In this document: one piece after another, positions 11,401 through 18,860 of the stretch
Layout: every line of letters starts with the position of its first letter
Numbering within the stretch: position 1 is the stretch's first letter
Source: Myxococcales bacterium
GTDB lineage: Bacteria; Myxococcota; Polyangia; Nannocystales; Nannocystaceae
Length of the DNA stretch: 64,000 nucleotides
Direction: 5' to 3'
Assembly (NCBI GenBank): GCA_016793465.1
Contig: JAEUJW010000034.1
Span: 1-64,000 of the forward strand
The notes under the pieces: model-generated
Seen by the model: only the letters and a program-made list of their open reading frames with translations
The model's database searches: none
What the model was told of the DNA's origin: nothing
Position numbers and translations under genes: made by a program

Positions 11401-11579
11401 GCCCCGCGCTCAAACCTGAGCGCCGCGTGCGGGTCCTCGTCCTCCGGCTCGTCGTCGCCGTCGAGGGTCGACTGGCGGAGCGGATCGTCGTCGTCCAGCT
11501 CGCCTGCGTCGGCGCCATCGAGGGTCGGCCCCGCTCGGAAGGCGCCGCGCAACGTCCCCGATCCAACCACGGCACGCAT
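8436..11579 (-). CDS. Ser/Thr protein kinase with C-terminal TPR repeats
   Basis: Hanks-type kinase of about 1047 residues. An acidic N-terminal lead (20-50) precedes the kinase domain: GAGAMGVVY (72-80), IALK lysine (94), HRDFKPDN (186-193), DFG (206-208), GTPAYMAPEQ (348-357). All catalytic residues are present. DFG and APE are about 146 residues apart instead of 20-35, because a Pro/Ala-rich stretch is inserted in the activation segment. A single membrane helix (about 454-474) follows, then an extracytoplasmic half with tandem TPRs (about 680-1010) of the A.A..NLG / A..Y..AL type. The frame is open to 11666, so an earlier start is possible. Confidence 0.92.
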   Translation of the reverse strand: MRAVVGSGTLRGAFRAGPTLDGADAGELDDDDPLRQSTLDGDDEPEDEDPHAALRFERGATIDRYTILDCIGAGAMGVVYTAYDPRLDRRIALKVMHAKPGAQASDAVARVLREAQALARLQHPHVVTVYDANALGELVYLTMELVDGPSLTTWLRAAPRTIAATLEVFVAAGRGLAAAHAVGLIHRDFKPDNVLVGNDGRVRVVDFGIARGADGPDLLNVEAALERSLHGEAAALTRSGEASLGRPPAPIDAAASTNRPPPPRAMVAELSPGGEPPAGMNLPYASTDRGAVPAWARTHDLADTQKAEGAARMLVSGEPPRVLSSQQLETVIPGLSSVRLTRTGALVGTPAYMAPEQHVAARVDARADQFAFCVALYEALYKVHPFPAKNYVQLSLSVLGGKVDPMLTRTDVPVRVRKAILRGLRVDPADRFADMDELLKALTYDPELRRRRRWGAALVSAGASAALAFAALEVFGGTPPCEGVERRLGGVYDEAARRDIEAAFLATDQRFAGKVLESSLAGLDRWSGDWAAQKREACEATHVHHEQSSDLLDRRTACLNRHLRSLAATVAVFKAADRDVVRGAVQAVDGLPDLAECADVERLRRGDGPPGAQREQVEQIDELLAQAEAARLAVRYDSADTLAGEALAKAQSFGLPRLEIQSGLLRGRLAKNVGRYADAARIFSDAAMQAERVAADDLRAEAWGELGVVLGNLLHEGAEAERLLRHTEGLLERIGGSRQERARLHEKLGMVLSERGRVAEAIALLDQAAREVEAVHGDRSTRLFSVLNTRGTVHAMQGDFERALADYERALAICKQHMGPEHPDVASILQNIGLLQKDRGELAAARENLERSLAIRRQALGELDPDTATSLLNMGTLLRDMEAYDVAAEHFEAALKVFRVSGSPLDTALTLYNLGIVFHLRGDFERALPPYREALVLREREFGPDHGEVAYPLTGLGTALAELRRGAEARPFLERALAIRGREGPDAVDLGEIRFALARIVEGEDPERGAALAALARADYVRLGQEDVVRSIDEWLAVAAAVPRRTK

Positions 11580-11841
11580 GGTATCAACATCGCCACGCGT
11601 TTGGCCCGCCCCGGCCGCGCCGTGCGCCGCGCGGCACGTGCCCTGCCCGCCCGCGTCCGTCCTCACGTCGCGTACGCACGCGAGCGCACGCGCCCCGCCG
11701 GCGCCGCCCGCGAAACCGCCGTCGCGCCCGCGGAACGCCGCACCGCAGCAGCGACCTGAACGGGTGTGTGCACGGCCCGGGGGCCCAGGTCCTCATGGGC
11801 CTTGACGCCCGGCGTCCTGGAGCGGCAATAACCGGGGCACG

Positions 11842-13101
11842 ATGACCGCAAGCGCCGAGCCCGACCTTCACGCCGTCGACCCCGAGATCGACGCGCTCAT
11901 CCGCCAGGAAGACACCCGCCAGCGCGACAGCCTGCGGCTCATCGCCAGCGAGAACTACGTCTCGCGCGCCGTGCTCGCCGCGAGCGGCACCAGCCTGACC
12001 AACAAGTACGCCGAGGGCTACCCCGGCAAGCGCTACTACGAGGGCATGGACTTCGTCGACCCGATCGAGACGCTGGCGATCGCCCGCGCCCGCGAGCTGT
12101 TCGCGGCCGAGCACGCCAACGTCCAGCCGTACAGCGGCTCGCCCGCCAACCTCGCGGCGATGCTGGCCCTGTGCAAGCCCGGCGACACCATCCTCGGCCT
12201 CGCCCTGCCCGCCGGCGGCCACCTGACCCACGGCTGGAAGGTCAGCGCGACCGGCATCTACTACAAGAGCGTGCAGTACGGCGTGCGCCGCGACGACCAC
12301 CGCATCGACCTCGACGAGGTGCGCACGCTCGCGCGGGAGCACAGGCCCACGCTGATCTGGGTCGGTCACTCGGCCTACCCGCGCCAGCTCGACTTCGAGG
12401 CGTTCGCGACGATCGCCCGCGACGTCGGCGCCGTGCTCGCGGCGGACATCGCCCACATCGCCGGGCTCGTCGCCGGCGGCGCCCACCCGAGCCCGGTGCC
12501 CCACGCCGACGTCGTCACGACGACCACCCACAAGACGCTCCGCGGCCCCCGCGGCGGCCTCATCCTCTGCAAGGCCCAGCACGCCGCCGCCATCGACAAG
12601 GCCGTGTTCCCCGGCCTGCAGGGCGGCCCGCACAACCACACCACCGCGGCCAAGGCCGTCGCCTTCAAAGAGGCGCTGGCCCCCGGCTTCCGCGTCTACG
12701 CCCACACCGTGGTCGCCAACGCCAGAGCGCTCGCCGAGGGCCTGATCGCCCGCGGCCACGCGCTCGTCACCGGCGGCACCGACAACCACCTCATCCTGCT
12801 CGACCTGACCCCCCGCAACCTCGGCGGCCGCAAGGTCGCCCATTTCCTAAACGGCTGCGGGATCGAGCTCAACGCCAACGCGATCCCGTTCGACACCCGC
12901 AAGCCGTTCGACCCCTCGGGCCTGCGCATCGGCCTCGCCGCCATCACCTCGCGCGGCCTGACCCCGGAGCACATGCCGACCGTCGCAACCCTCATCGCCG
13001 ACGCCGTCGAGCTGGCCGAGAAGAACGACGAGGCCGCGATGTCCAGCATGCGCTCGCGCGTCCGCGAGTTCCTCGCCCCCTTCCCCGCCCCGGGCCTGTG
13101 A
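11842..13101 (+). CDS. glyA: Serine hydroxymethyltransferase
   Basis: PLP enzyme interconverting serine and glycine with transfer of the one-carbon unit to tetrahydrofolate. The 419-residue protein has IASENYVS, NKYAEGYPGKRYYEG, NVQPYSGSPAN, the PLP-lysine motif TTTTHKTLRGPRGG and GGPHNHTTAAKA. Length is normal. It is divergent from the kinase gene across about 260 bp and ends at a very strong hairpin. No glycine-riboswitch-like fold was recognised upstream. It supplies serine metabolism relevant to TrpB, but there is no operon link. Confidence 0.97.
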   Translation: MTASAEPDLHAVDPEIDALIRQEDTRQRDSLRLIASENYVSRAVLAASGTSLTNKYAEGYPGKRYYEGMDFVDPIETLAIARARELFAAEHANVQPYSGSPANLAAMLALCKPGDTILGLALPAGGHLTHGWKVSATGIYYKSVQYGVRRDDHRIDLDEVRTLAREHRPTLIWVGHSAYPRQLDFEAFATIARDVGAVLAADIAHIAGLVAGGAHPSPVPHADVVTTTTHKTLRGPRGGLILCKAQHAAAIDKAVFPGLQGGPHNHTTAAKAVAFKEALAPGFRVYAHTVVANARALAEGLIARGHALVTGGTDNHLILLDLTPRNLGGRKVAHFLNGCGIELNANAIPFDTRKPFDPSGLRIGLAAITSRGLTPEHMPTVATLIADAVELAEKNDEAAMSSMRSRVREFLAPFPAPGL

Positions 13102-13128
13102 AGCTTTAATAATTAAGAAGATGAACGA

Positions 13129-13174
13129 TGAAAGAGTCCGGCGAGCCCCCAGAGGGGCTCGCCGGACTCTTTCA
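13129..13174. terminator. Very strong terminator hairpin between glyA and the convergent lipoprotein gene
   Basis: A perfect 21-bp stem (13129-13149 pairing with 13154-13174) closes on a CAGA loop. Minus-strand RNA leaving the stem enters a T-rich run, the complement of the A-rich stretch at 13102-13128. Plus-strand RNA has UUU only within the stem end. It can therefore stop both convergent transcripts. An A/T-rich patch (AAGCTTTAATAATTAAGAAG) lies between the glyA stop and the stem, unusual in this G+C-rich DNA. Confidence 0.85.
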
Positions 13175-13200
13175 AGAACCTGATCGAGCTCGACGCGGGC

Positions 13201-14400
13201 TCAGTTCATCGGCCGCTTGTCACCGACGTCGCACAGGAAGTGCGTCGCGGTCGCCCCGACGCCGCCGCCCTTCAGCGCCTCGAAGCTCGTGAGATCCTGG
13301 CCGGTCCAGTAGTAGGCCATCGAACAGCCGAGGCAGTTGTTGGTGCTCGGTTCGCCGTCGACGAGCTTGACCCCGGTGACCCAGTACGCCGCGTCGTCGG
13401 CCGCCTTCCACTGCGGGCAATCCTCGCTGTTGAGCGCCTGATCGACGCAGCTCTGTCCCATCATGGTCGGATAGATGGCGAAGATCCGCAGGTAGTCCGC
13501 CGGGTTCTGCGGATTCTGGCCAGCACCCGGCTTGAATGCGTCGTCGAACGCGCGCGCCGCCGCCGAGGCCAGGTGGGCGGCGGTCCGCGGGATGAACAGG
13601 TGCAGGCCGATCGTGCCGCACGCCGCCTCGGCTGCGGCCGCGCCGGTCGCCCCACCCGCGGCGTACTTCACGAAGGTATAGCCGCCGCCGTCGGACGTCA
13701 TGTCGCAATACGCCTGGCGCATCATGCCATTGGGATAAATCGAATACATGCCGTCGAGCGCCTGGTCCGTCCAGCTGGTCTTCAGCTCGAGGCAGCTCGT
13801 GGCGCGCGTACAAGACTCCTTCAAGCAGCCCGTCGCGGGACCGGTCGGGTCGTCGCACTTCTCGCCCTCGCCGGCCTGGATCTCGCCGTCGCCGCAGCGC
13901 GGCCCGTCGCCCTTGCAGTCCGCTGCGCAGTGGTTGTACGCGCCGTTGTCGGCCGCGTCGTCGCAGGTCTCGACGCCGGCGTGGACGTGGCCGTCGCCGC
14001 ACTTGGCCTGCTTGCAGGTGCTGGTGCACGCGCCGTCGTCGGCGTTGGCCTCGCCGGCGTCGCACTCCTCCATGCCCTCGACCACGCCGTTGCCGCAGCC
14101 CTCGGGGATGGGCTCGCTGGTCGTCTCCTCGCCGCTCGTCGACGTCGTATCGTCGGCGGTCGACGCCGCGGCCGCCGAGCCCGACGACTCCTCGTCGGGC
14201 TCCTCGGTGGTCGTCATGATGCCGCCCATCGACGTCGACATGACCGGCTCGCTGAGCCCGGAGGAGCCGCTCTCGCCGGTGAGCTCGACGTTCGTGCTCG
14301 AGTCCATGCCGGCCCGCGGCGACAGACAGCCGACCACCAGGAGCGCGGCAGCAACGGGAGAGAGGCGTATGCACATGGAAGAGGAGGGGAGCTTCGACAT
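13201..14400 (-). CDS. Cys-rich surface lipoprotein with fibrinogen-like C-terminal domain
   Basis: A 399-residue lipoprotein: lipobox LLVVGC with Cys25, then a Ser/Thr/Glu-rich linker (30-98). Three myxobacterial DUF4215-type Cys repeats follow (about 101-183; CGNGVVEGMEECDAG, CGDGHVHAGVETCDD, CGDGEIQAGEGEKCDD). A fibrinogen-like domain begins SCLELKTSW and contains YCDMTSDGGGYTFVKY. Such repeats are common on myxobacterial outer surfaces; adhesion or carbohydrate binding is inferred. A start at 14376 would still leave the lipobox. Confidence 0.85.
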   Translation of the reverse strand: MSKLPSSSMCIRLSPVAAALLVVGCLSPRAGMDSSTNVELTGESGSSGLSEPVMSTSMGGIMTTTEEPDEESSGSAAAASTADDTTSTSGEETTSEPIPEGCGNGVVEGMEECDAGEANADDGACTSTCKQAKCGDGHVHAGVETCDDAADNGAYNHCAADCKGDGPRCGDGEIQAGEGEKCDDPTGPATGCLKESCTRATSCLELKTSWTDQALDGMYSIYPNGMMRQAYCDMTSDGGGYTFVKYAAGGATGAAAAEAACGTIGLHLFIPRTAAHLASAAARAFDDAFKPGAGQNPQNPADYLRIFAIYPTMMGQSCVDQALNSEDCPQWKAADDAAYWVTGVKLVDGEPSTNNCLGCSMAYYWTGQDLTSFEALKGGGVGATATHFLCDVGDKRPMN

Positions 14401-14563
14401 GCGGCGTGGGGTAGGAAATCCTCTCTCGCGCGTAATTGCAACACCCGCATGCGGAGCGACTGCGATGTAATCCTTGTATTTTACACTACAAAAAAGACAC
14501 CGCCGCGTCCGCTGCACGTCGCCTCTGCGGCGCGTGCATGTGGACCGGCGACGCGGGCCCCGG

Positions 14564-15751
14564 TCAATCCCGAGGTCGCAGGCGCGACGACTCGAGCATC
14601 GCCTGAAACGGATTGTCGCGGCGCCACACGTCGCCCGCGAGCACGCTGATGAGCCCGCGACGCAGCGCGGGATCCGGCTCGGCCGCGAAGAACAGGTGGC
14701 TCACCATGCGCGTGTGGTAAAAGCGCCGGATCAGCTGCTCGAAGCTGTCGTAGGCCGTGCGCATGTGCTCCGACCACGACGCCATCAGCGACGGATCCGC
14801 CTCGCGGTCGTCGGCCAGCGCCGGCAGCAGGCGCTCGACCGCGGCCTCGGCCCCGAGCATCGCCAGCGACACGCCCGACGAGAACACCGGATCGAGGAAG
14901 CACGCCGCGTCGCCGATGCACAGCCGCCGCGCCGCGTACGGCTCGGTGTTGCGGTACGACCAGTCGGCCAGGCTCTGCAGCGGCGAGCGCGTGGCCCCCG
15001 CCGTCAGCCGTTGGATCAGCGGCGAAGCCGCGACGGCGGCCGCGAACGCGTCGGCGTCGACGCGCCCGCGCCACTTCACCAGGCCCACGCTGAGGCGCCC
15101 GCCGACCAGCGGGATCAGCCAGTGCCAGCCGTCCTCGACGATCAGCACTTTAATATTTCCCTGCGCGTGGATCTCGGCCACGACCTCGGGCGAAAGGCCG
15201 GTGTAGTGGCCGAACACGGCGGCCCGCCCGAGCTCGCGGATCGGCGCGATCGTCCGCCCGCGCTTGCCGAACCACGCGTCGCGGCCGGTCGCGTCGAACA
15301 CGTAGCGGGCCGCGATCTCGCCGCGGTCGGTCGTCACGCGCACGCCCGCGTCGGCGACCTCGATGCCCGTCACCGCCTCGCCGTAGCGCACCTCGGCCCC
15401 GCGCTCGCGCGCCGCCTCGGCCAGCATGTGGTCGAACACCGCGCGCTCGACCTGCCACGCGTGCGACGGCGTGCCCGCCATCGCGTCGGCGAAGTCGAAG
15501 AACGCGAACTCCCCGGTGCGCTCGTCGATGAACTCGGCGCCCTGCTTGAAGTGGTAGCCCGCGCGGTCGAGCCGCACCCCGAGCCGCGTGAACAGCGGCA
15601 GGTCGATCGGCAGCAGCGACTCGCCGATGTGAAAGCGCGGGAACAGCTCGCGCTCGACCACCACCACCCGCCGCCCCGCCTGCGCCAGCAGGTTGGCCGC
15701 CGTCGAGCCCGCCGGACCGCCCCCGACCACCACCACGTCGCACTGTGTCAC
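14564..15751 (-). CDS. FAD-dependent oxidoreductase, tryptophan-halogenase/geranylgeranyl-reductase superfamily
   Basis: Flavoenzyme of 395 residues with the Rossmann start VVVGGGPAGSTAANLLAQAG, the motif RFHIGESLLP typical of halogenase-like flavoproteins, FDATGRDAWFGKR, and the second FAD motif CIGDAACFLDPVFSSGVSLAM. The WxWxIP halogenase motif appears as WHWLIP. Such enzymes occur in aryl-polyene, flexirubin and xanthomonadin clusters, acting on the aryl head or polyene. The GTG start overlaps the ketoreductase stop (GTGA). It is the last gene of the five-gene operon. Confidence 0.85.
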   Translation of the reverse strand: MTQCDVVVVGGGPAGSTAANLLAQAGRRVVVVERELFPRFHIGESLLPIDLPLFTRLGVRLDRAGYHFKQGAEFIDERTGEFAFFDFADAMAGTPSHAWQVERAVFDHMLAEAARERGAEVRYGEAVTGIEVADAGVRVTTDRGEIAARYVFDATGRDAWFGKRGRTIAPIRELGRAAVFGHYTGLSPEVVAEIHAQGNIKVLIVEDGWHWLIPLVGGRLSVGLVKWRGRVDADAFAAAVAASPLIQRLTAGATRSPLQSLADWSYRNTEPYAARRLCIGDAACFLDPVFSSGVSLAMLGAEAAVERLLPALADDREADPSLMASWSEHMRTAYDSFEQLIRRFYHTRMVSHLFFAAEPDPALRRGLISVLAGDVWRRDNPFQAMLESSRLRPRD

Positions 15752-16470
15752 GCCATGCCTCCGTTGACCGAGATCACCTGCCCGGTGATGTAACCCGCCG
15801 CCTCGCTGGCGAGGAACGCGACCAGGGCCGCGACCTCCGCCGGCTGACCCAGGCGCTGGGTCGGGATGCGCGGCATCACGTGCTCGAGCGGCACGTCCTT
15901 GATCATGTCGGTCTCGATCAGGCCCGGCGCGACCGCGTTGACGGTGACGCCGCGCCTGGCCATCTCGAGCGCTAGCGACCTGGTCGCGCCGATGATGCCG
16001 GCCTTGGCCGCCGCGTAGGCCGTCTGCCCGCGGTTGCCGATCAGCGCCGACACCGAGCTCATGCTGATGATCCGTCCCCAGCGGCGCCGCACCATCGGCA
16101 TGATCGCCGGGCGCGTGACGTTGTAGAACCCGCCGAGCGTGGTCTGGATCACCGACTCCCACTCCGCGCGCTCGAGCGTCGGCAGCGGCGCGTCGCGGGC
16201 GATGCCGGCGTTGTTGACGACCACTCCGAGCGGCAGCGGGTCGGCCAGGATCTCGGCCATCGCCGCCGCGCTGGCCGCCGCGTCGCCGACGTCGAACGGC
16301 CGCAGCGTCGCCGTCCCGCCGGCCTCGCGGATCCTGGCGGCGACGGCCTCGGCGGCCGCGTGATCGCTGCGATAGTTGAGGATGACCGGGTGGCCCGCGG
16401 CCGCCAGGGCCTCGGCCACCGCGGCGCCGATGCCCCGGCTCGCGCCGGTCACGAGGGCTCGTGGTTTCAT
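15748..16470 (-). CDS. 3-oxoacyl-ACP reductase, FabG-like
   Basis: Short-chain dehydrogenase of 240 residues. It has the NADPH-binding TGASRGIG, NNAGIA, the active-site Ser in IISMSSVSALIGN, the YAAAK catalytic Tyr-Lys pair and the C-terminal GQVISVNGGMA. By context it would reduce the beta-keto group after each condensation by the neighbouring ketosynthase. Both ends overlap their neighbours by 4 nt. It is the ApeQ/FabG position of an aryl-polyene-type set. Confidence 0.93.
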   Translation of the reverse strand: MKPRALVTGASRGIGAAVAEALAAAGHPVILNYRSDHAAAEAVAARIREAGGTATLRPFDVGDAAASAAAMAEILADPLPLGVVVNNAGIARDAPLPTLERAEWESVIQTTLGGFYNVTRPAIMPMVRRRWGRIISMSSVSALIGNRGQTAYAAAKAGIIGATRSLALEMARRGVTVNAVAPGLIETDMIKDVPLEHVMPRIPTQRLGQPAEVAALVAFLASEAAGYITGQVISVNGGMA

Positions 16471-16919
16471 GCGGGTTGCGCCTCCATCGCGCCGCGTACG
16501 ACCTGCAGCGTGCCCTCGGCGAGGGGGACCCCGCCGGCGTCCACGCGGCAGCCGAACTCGGCGACCGTGTCCATGCCGAACAGCTGCGCGGCCGTCACCC
16601 GCAGCGCCGCGCCCACGCGCACGCGCGGGGCGTGCAGCACCAGCTCGCGGCACCCGAGCAGCAGGCCCACGCGGACCGCCTCGCCGCGCTCGCGGCCCTG
16701 CAGCCCGTGCAGGGCCGCCACGGCCTGGGCCATGACCTCGATGAGCCCGGCCGCCGGCATGCTGTCGCCCTCGACCAGCAGCCACTCGGGCGTGACCGTG
16801 GCCGCGCACACCAGCGCGTCGCCGCGGCGCTCGACCACCGCGTCGAGCAGCAGCATCGGCGGTCGCTGCGGCACGAGCTCCCGGATCGGCGGAAACTCGG
16901 ACCCCGCGCCCGCGCTCAC
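16467..16919 (-). CDS. Hotdog-fold 3-hydroxyacyl-ACP dehydratase, ApeP-like
   Basis: A 150-residue hotdog protein with the opening LVPQRPPMLLLDAVV (the H of the FabZ-type PHRPPML motif is replaced by Q) and the central helix GDSMPAAGLIEVMAQAVAAL, comparable to the ApeP dehydratases of aryl-polyene clusters. It would remove water to leave trans double bonds in a polyene chain. The GTG start overlaps the upstream stop (GTGA). Function rests mainly on operon context and fold. Confidence 0.8.
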   Translation of the reverse strand: MSAGAGSEFPPIRELVPQRPPMLLLDAVVERRGDALVCAATVTPEWLLVEGDSMPAAGLIEVMAQAVAALHGLQGRERGEAVRVGLLLGCRELVLHAPRVRVGAALRVTAAQLFGMDTVAEFGCRVDAGGVPLAEGTLQVVRGAMEAQPA

Positions 16920-17656
16920 CCGGCCTCCAGCGCGAGCCGCCAGCCCGGCCCGAGCCCGACCGTGGTCGCCGCGGCCGCCAGCAGCGCGTCGACCAGCGCC
17001 AGCGCCGGCGCGCACGGGTTGGCCGCCAGCGCCGCCGGCAAGGCGACCGCCGCGGCCTCGCCGTGCTCGAGACGACATGTCCTTCCGGACATGTGCCGCG
17101 GCGCCAGCGCGAACGCGGCCGCCAGCGGCCCGTACGTGCGCCCCGCGGCCAGCGGCTCGGGCAGCGCCTCCTCCGCGATCACCAGCAGCGCCGGCGCCCC
17201 GGTCTGCGCGACCAGCCCCGCGCACTCGAGCACGCCCATCGCCACCGTCGCCGCGCCCGCGGTCAGGGCGGCGTTGCCGCTGCGGTTCTGGCTGGCGATC
17301 GACACGTAGCCGGCCGCCGTGTTGTGCACGCTGTTGTGGAACTTGGTCGGCGACATCGGCGCGGCCGGGTCGAGCATGCCCGCGAGGATGTCGACGGTCG
17401 TGCGGATCTCGCCGTACACCGAGCCGTAGATCACCGGCACCGCGCGCGCGTCGAGTCCGCCCGCCTTGATCGCCTGATCGGCCACCTCGGCGGCCATGCG
17501 CGTGAGCAGGCTGGTGCGCCGGCGCAGCATCGGCGGCAGCAGCTCGGCCCGCGGCGCCTCGGCGCCCGGCGTCACCTGTCTCTGCGACCAGGTCGATGCA
17601 TCGGGGTGGCCCGGCGTCCACACCCCGACCCCGCGGATCTTGAGCTCGATCGTCAC
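16916..17656 (-). CDS. Ketosynthase-like chain length factor (N-terminal KS half only)
   Basis: A 246-residue protein resembling the first half of a ketosynthase, as in the chain-length-factor/ApeC group (Ketoacyl-synt_2). It contains RRTSLLTRMA, YGSVYGEI, FHNSVHNTAAGYVSIA and GNAALTAGAAT. The active-site Cys is absent (NTAAG where TACSS is usual), so it is expected to be non-catalytic and to pair with the adjacent KS. Its GTG start overlaps the KS stop. A perfect palindrome (17075-17094) lies inside the coding sequence. Confidence 0.82.
   Translation of the reverse strand: MTIELKIRGVGVWTPGHPDASTWSQRQVTPGAEAPRAELLPPMLRRRTSLLTRMAAEVADQAIKAGGLDARAVPVIYGSVYGEIRTTVDILAGMLDPAAPMSPTKFHNSVHNTAAGYVSIASQNRSGNAALTAGAATVAMGVLECAGLVAQTGAPALLVIAEEALPEPLAAGRTYGPLAAAFALAPRHMSGRTCRLEHGEAAAVALPAALAANPCAPALALVDALLAAAATTVGLGPGWRLALEAG
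17075..17094. repeat. Perfect palindrome inside the chain-length-factor gene
   Basis: Arms ACATGTCC and GGACATGT flank a TTCC loop. The core TGTCC-N4-GGACA is the same as in the dispersed quasi-palindromes elsewhere in the window. It lies in frame, coding around HMSGRTC. Confidence 0.5.
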
Positions 17657-18822
17657 GCGACCCCCACGAGCACGCTGACGTTCGAGCCGCCGAACGCGAA
17701 CGAGTTGCTGAGGACCACGCGCGTGCGCATCGGCGCGGCCGCGGTCGTCACCCGCACGGGAATCTCCTCGTCGAGCGGCGCCGACCCGGCGCTGGCCGGC
17801 GCCACGCCCTCCTCGATCGCCGCGATCGCGAACCCGACCTCGGTCGCCCCCGCGGCGCCGAGCATGTGCCCCGTGTAGCCCTTGGTCGCCGCGACCGTCA
17901 TGCCCGGCCCGAACAGCGCCGCGATCGCCGCGCCCTCGGCCGCGTCGTTCTGCCGGGTGCCGGTGCCGTGCGCGTTGACGTGGTCGACCGCGCCCGGCAG
18001 GAGCCCCGCCTGCGCGAGCGCCCGCTCCATCGCCAGCCGCGCGCCGAGCCCCTCCGGGTGCGGGCTCGTCATGTGGTGGGCGTCCGAGCTCTCGCCGACC
18101 GCCAGCAGCCGCGCCGGCCCCTCACCTGTCCGTTCGAGCAGGCACAGCGCTGCCCCCTCGCCGATGTTGATGCCGGCCCGCTCGCGCGAGAACGGCCGGC
18201 ACGGCCCGGGCGCCAGCACCTCGAGGCTGGCGAACCCGCGGACCGTCAGCTGGCACAGGCTGTCGACCCCGCCGACGATCGCCGCGTCGCACACGCCGAG
18301 CATCAGCAGCCGCTGGGCCGCCGCGAACACCCGCGCCGACGACGAGCACGCCGTCGACAGCACGTAGCCCGGGCCGGTCACCTCGGCCAGCGCCGCGACC
18401 ACCGGCACGACGGCGTCGAGCGCGTGCGAGCGCTCCGCCGTGAACCCGGCCGGCAACGACCCGTGCGCCGCGTGGTGGGCGTAGGCCAGCTCGCTCGCCC
18501 CGATCCCGCCGGTGCTCGTGCCGAGGATCACCGCCACCCGATCGCGACCCCAGCGCGCGCGCGCCTTGACGATCGCCGGCATCAGCTCGTCCAGCGCCAG
18601 CGCCGCGATCCGCGTCTGTCGGGTGTCGTAGTCCGCCAGCCGCGCCGGCAGCTCGGGCAGCCGCTCCGGCAGCGCCCCGACGGTGGCCGGCCAGGCCAGC
18701 CCGAGCCAGTCCGGGCACGCCGCGAGCCCCGAGCGCCCCGCCCGCAGGCTCGCCAGCACCTCCGCCGTGCGCGCGCCCATGCCGTTGCACAGGCTCATGG
18801 CGGTGATCACGGCGGGCTGCAT
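17653..18822 (-). CDS. Beta-ketoacyl-ACP synthase (FabF/ApeO-like)
   Basis: Condensing enzyme of 389 residues with a complete Cys-His-His triad: STACSSSARV, NAHGTGTRQND and KGYTGHMLGAAG. It begins MQPAVITAMSLCNGMG and ends in the FGGSNVSVLVG strand. As the first gene of the five-gene overlapping operon it would elongate an acyl-ACP, with the adjacent factor setting length. The rest of fatty-acid or aryl-polyene machinery (ACP, AMP ligase, acyltransferase) is not in this window, so it must be borrowed from elsewhere. Confidence 0.93.
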   Translation of the reverse strand: MQPAVITAMSLCNGMGARTAEVLASLRAGRSGLAACPDWLGLAWPATVGALPERLPELPARLADYDTRQTRIAALALDELMPAIVKARARWGRDRVAVILGTSTGGIGASELAYAHHAAHGSLPAGFTAERSHALDAVVPVVAALAEVTGPGYVLSTACSSSARVFAAAQRLLMLGVCDAAIVGGVDSLCQLTVRGFASLEVLAPGPCRPFSRERAGINIGEGAALCLLERTGEGPARLLAVGESSDAHHMTSPHPEGLGARLAMERALAQAGLLPGAVDHVNAHGTGTRQNDAAEGAAIAALFGPGMTVAATKGYTGHMLGAAGATEVGFAIAAIEEGVAPASAGSAPLDEEIPVRVTTAAAPMRTRVVLSNSFAFGGSNVSVLVGVA

Positions 18823-18860
18823 GCGGGACGCGGGAGCCTACCGCGCGGCCCCGAACCCCG

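Noticed and set aside
11580..11841. Glycine riboswitch before glyA
   Set aside because: No tandem aptamer fold or conserved core was recognisable in the 260-bp gap, and the gap is G+C rich without the expected motifs.
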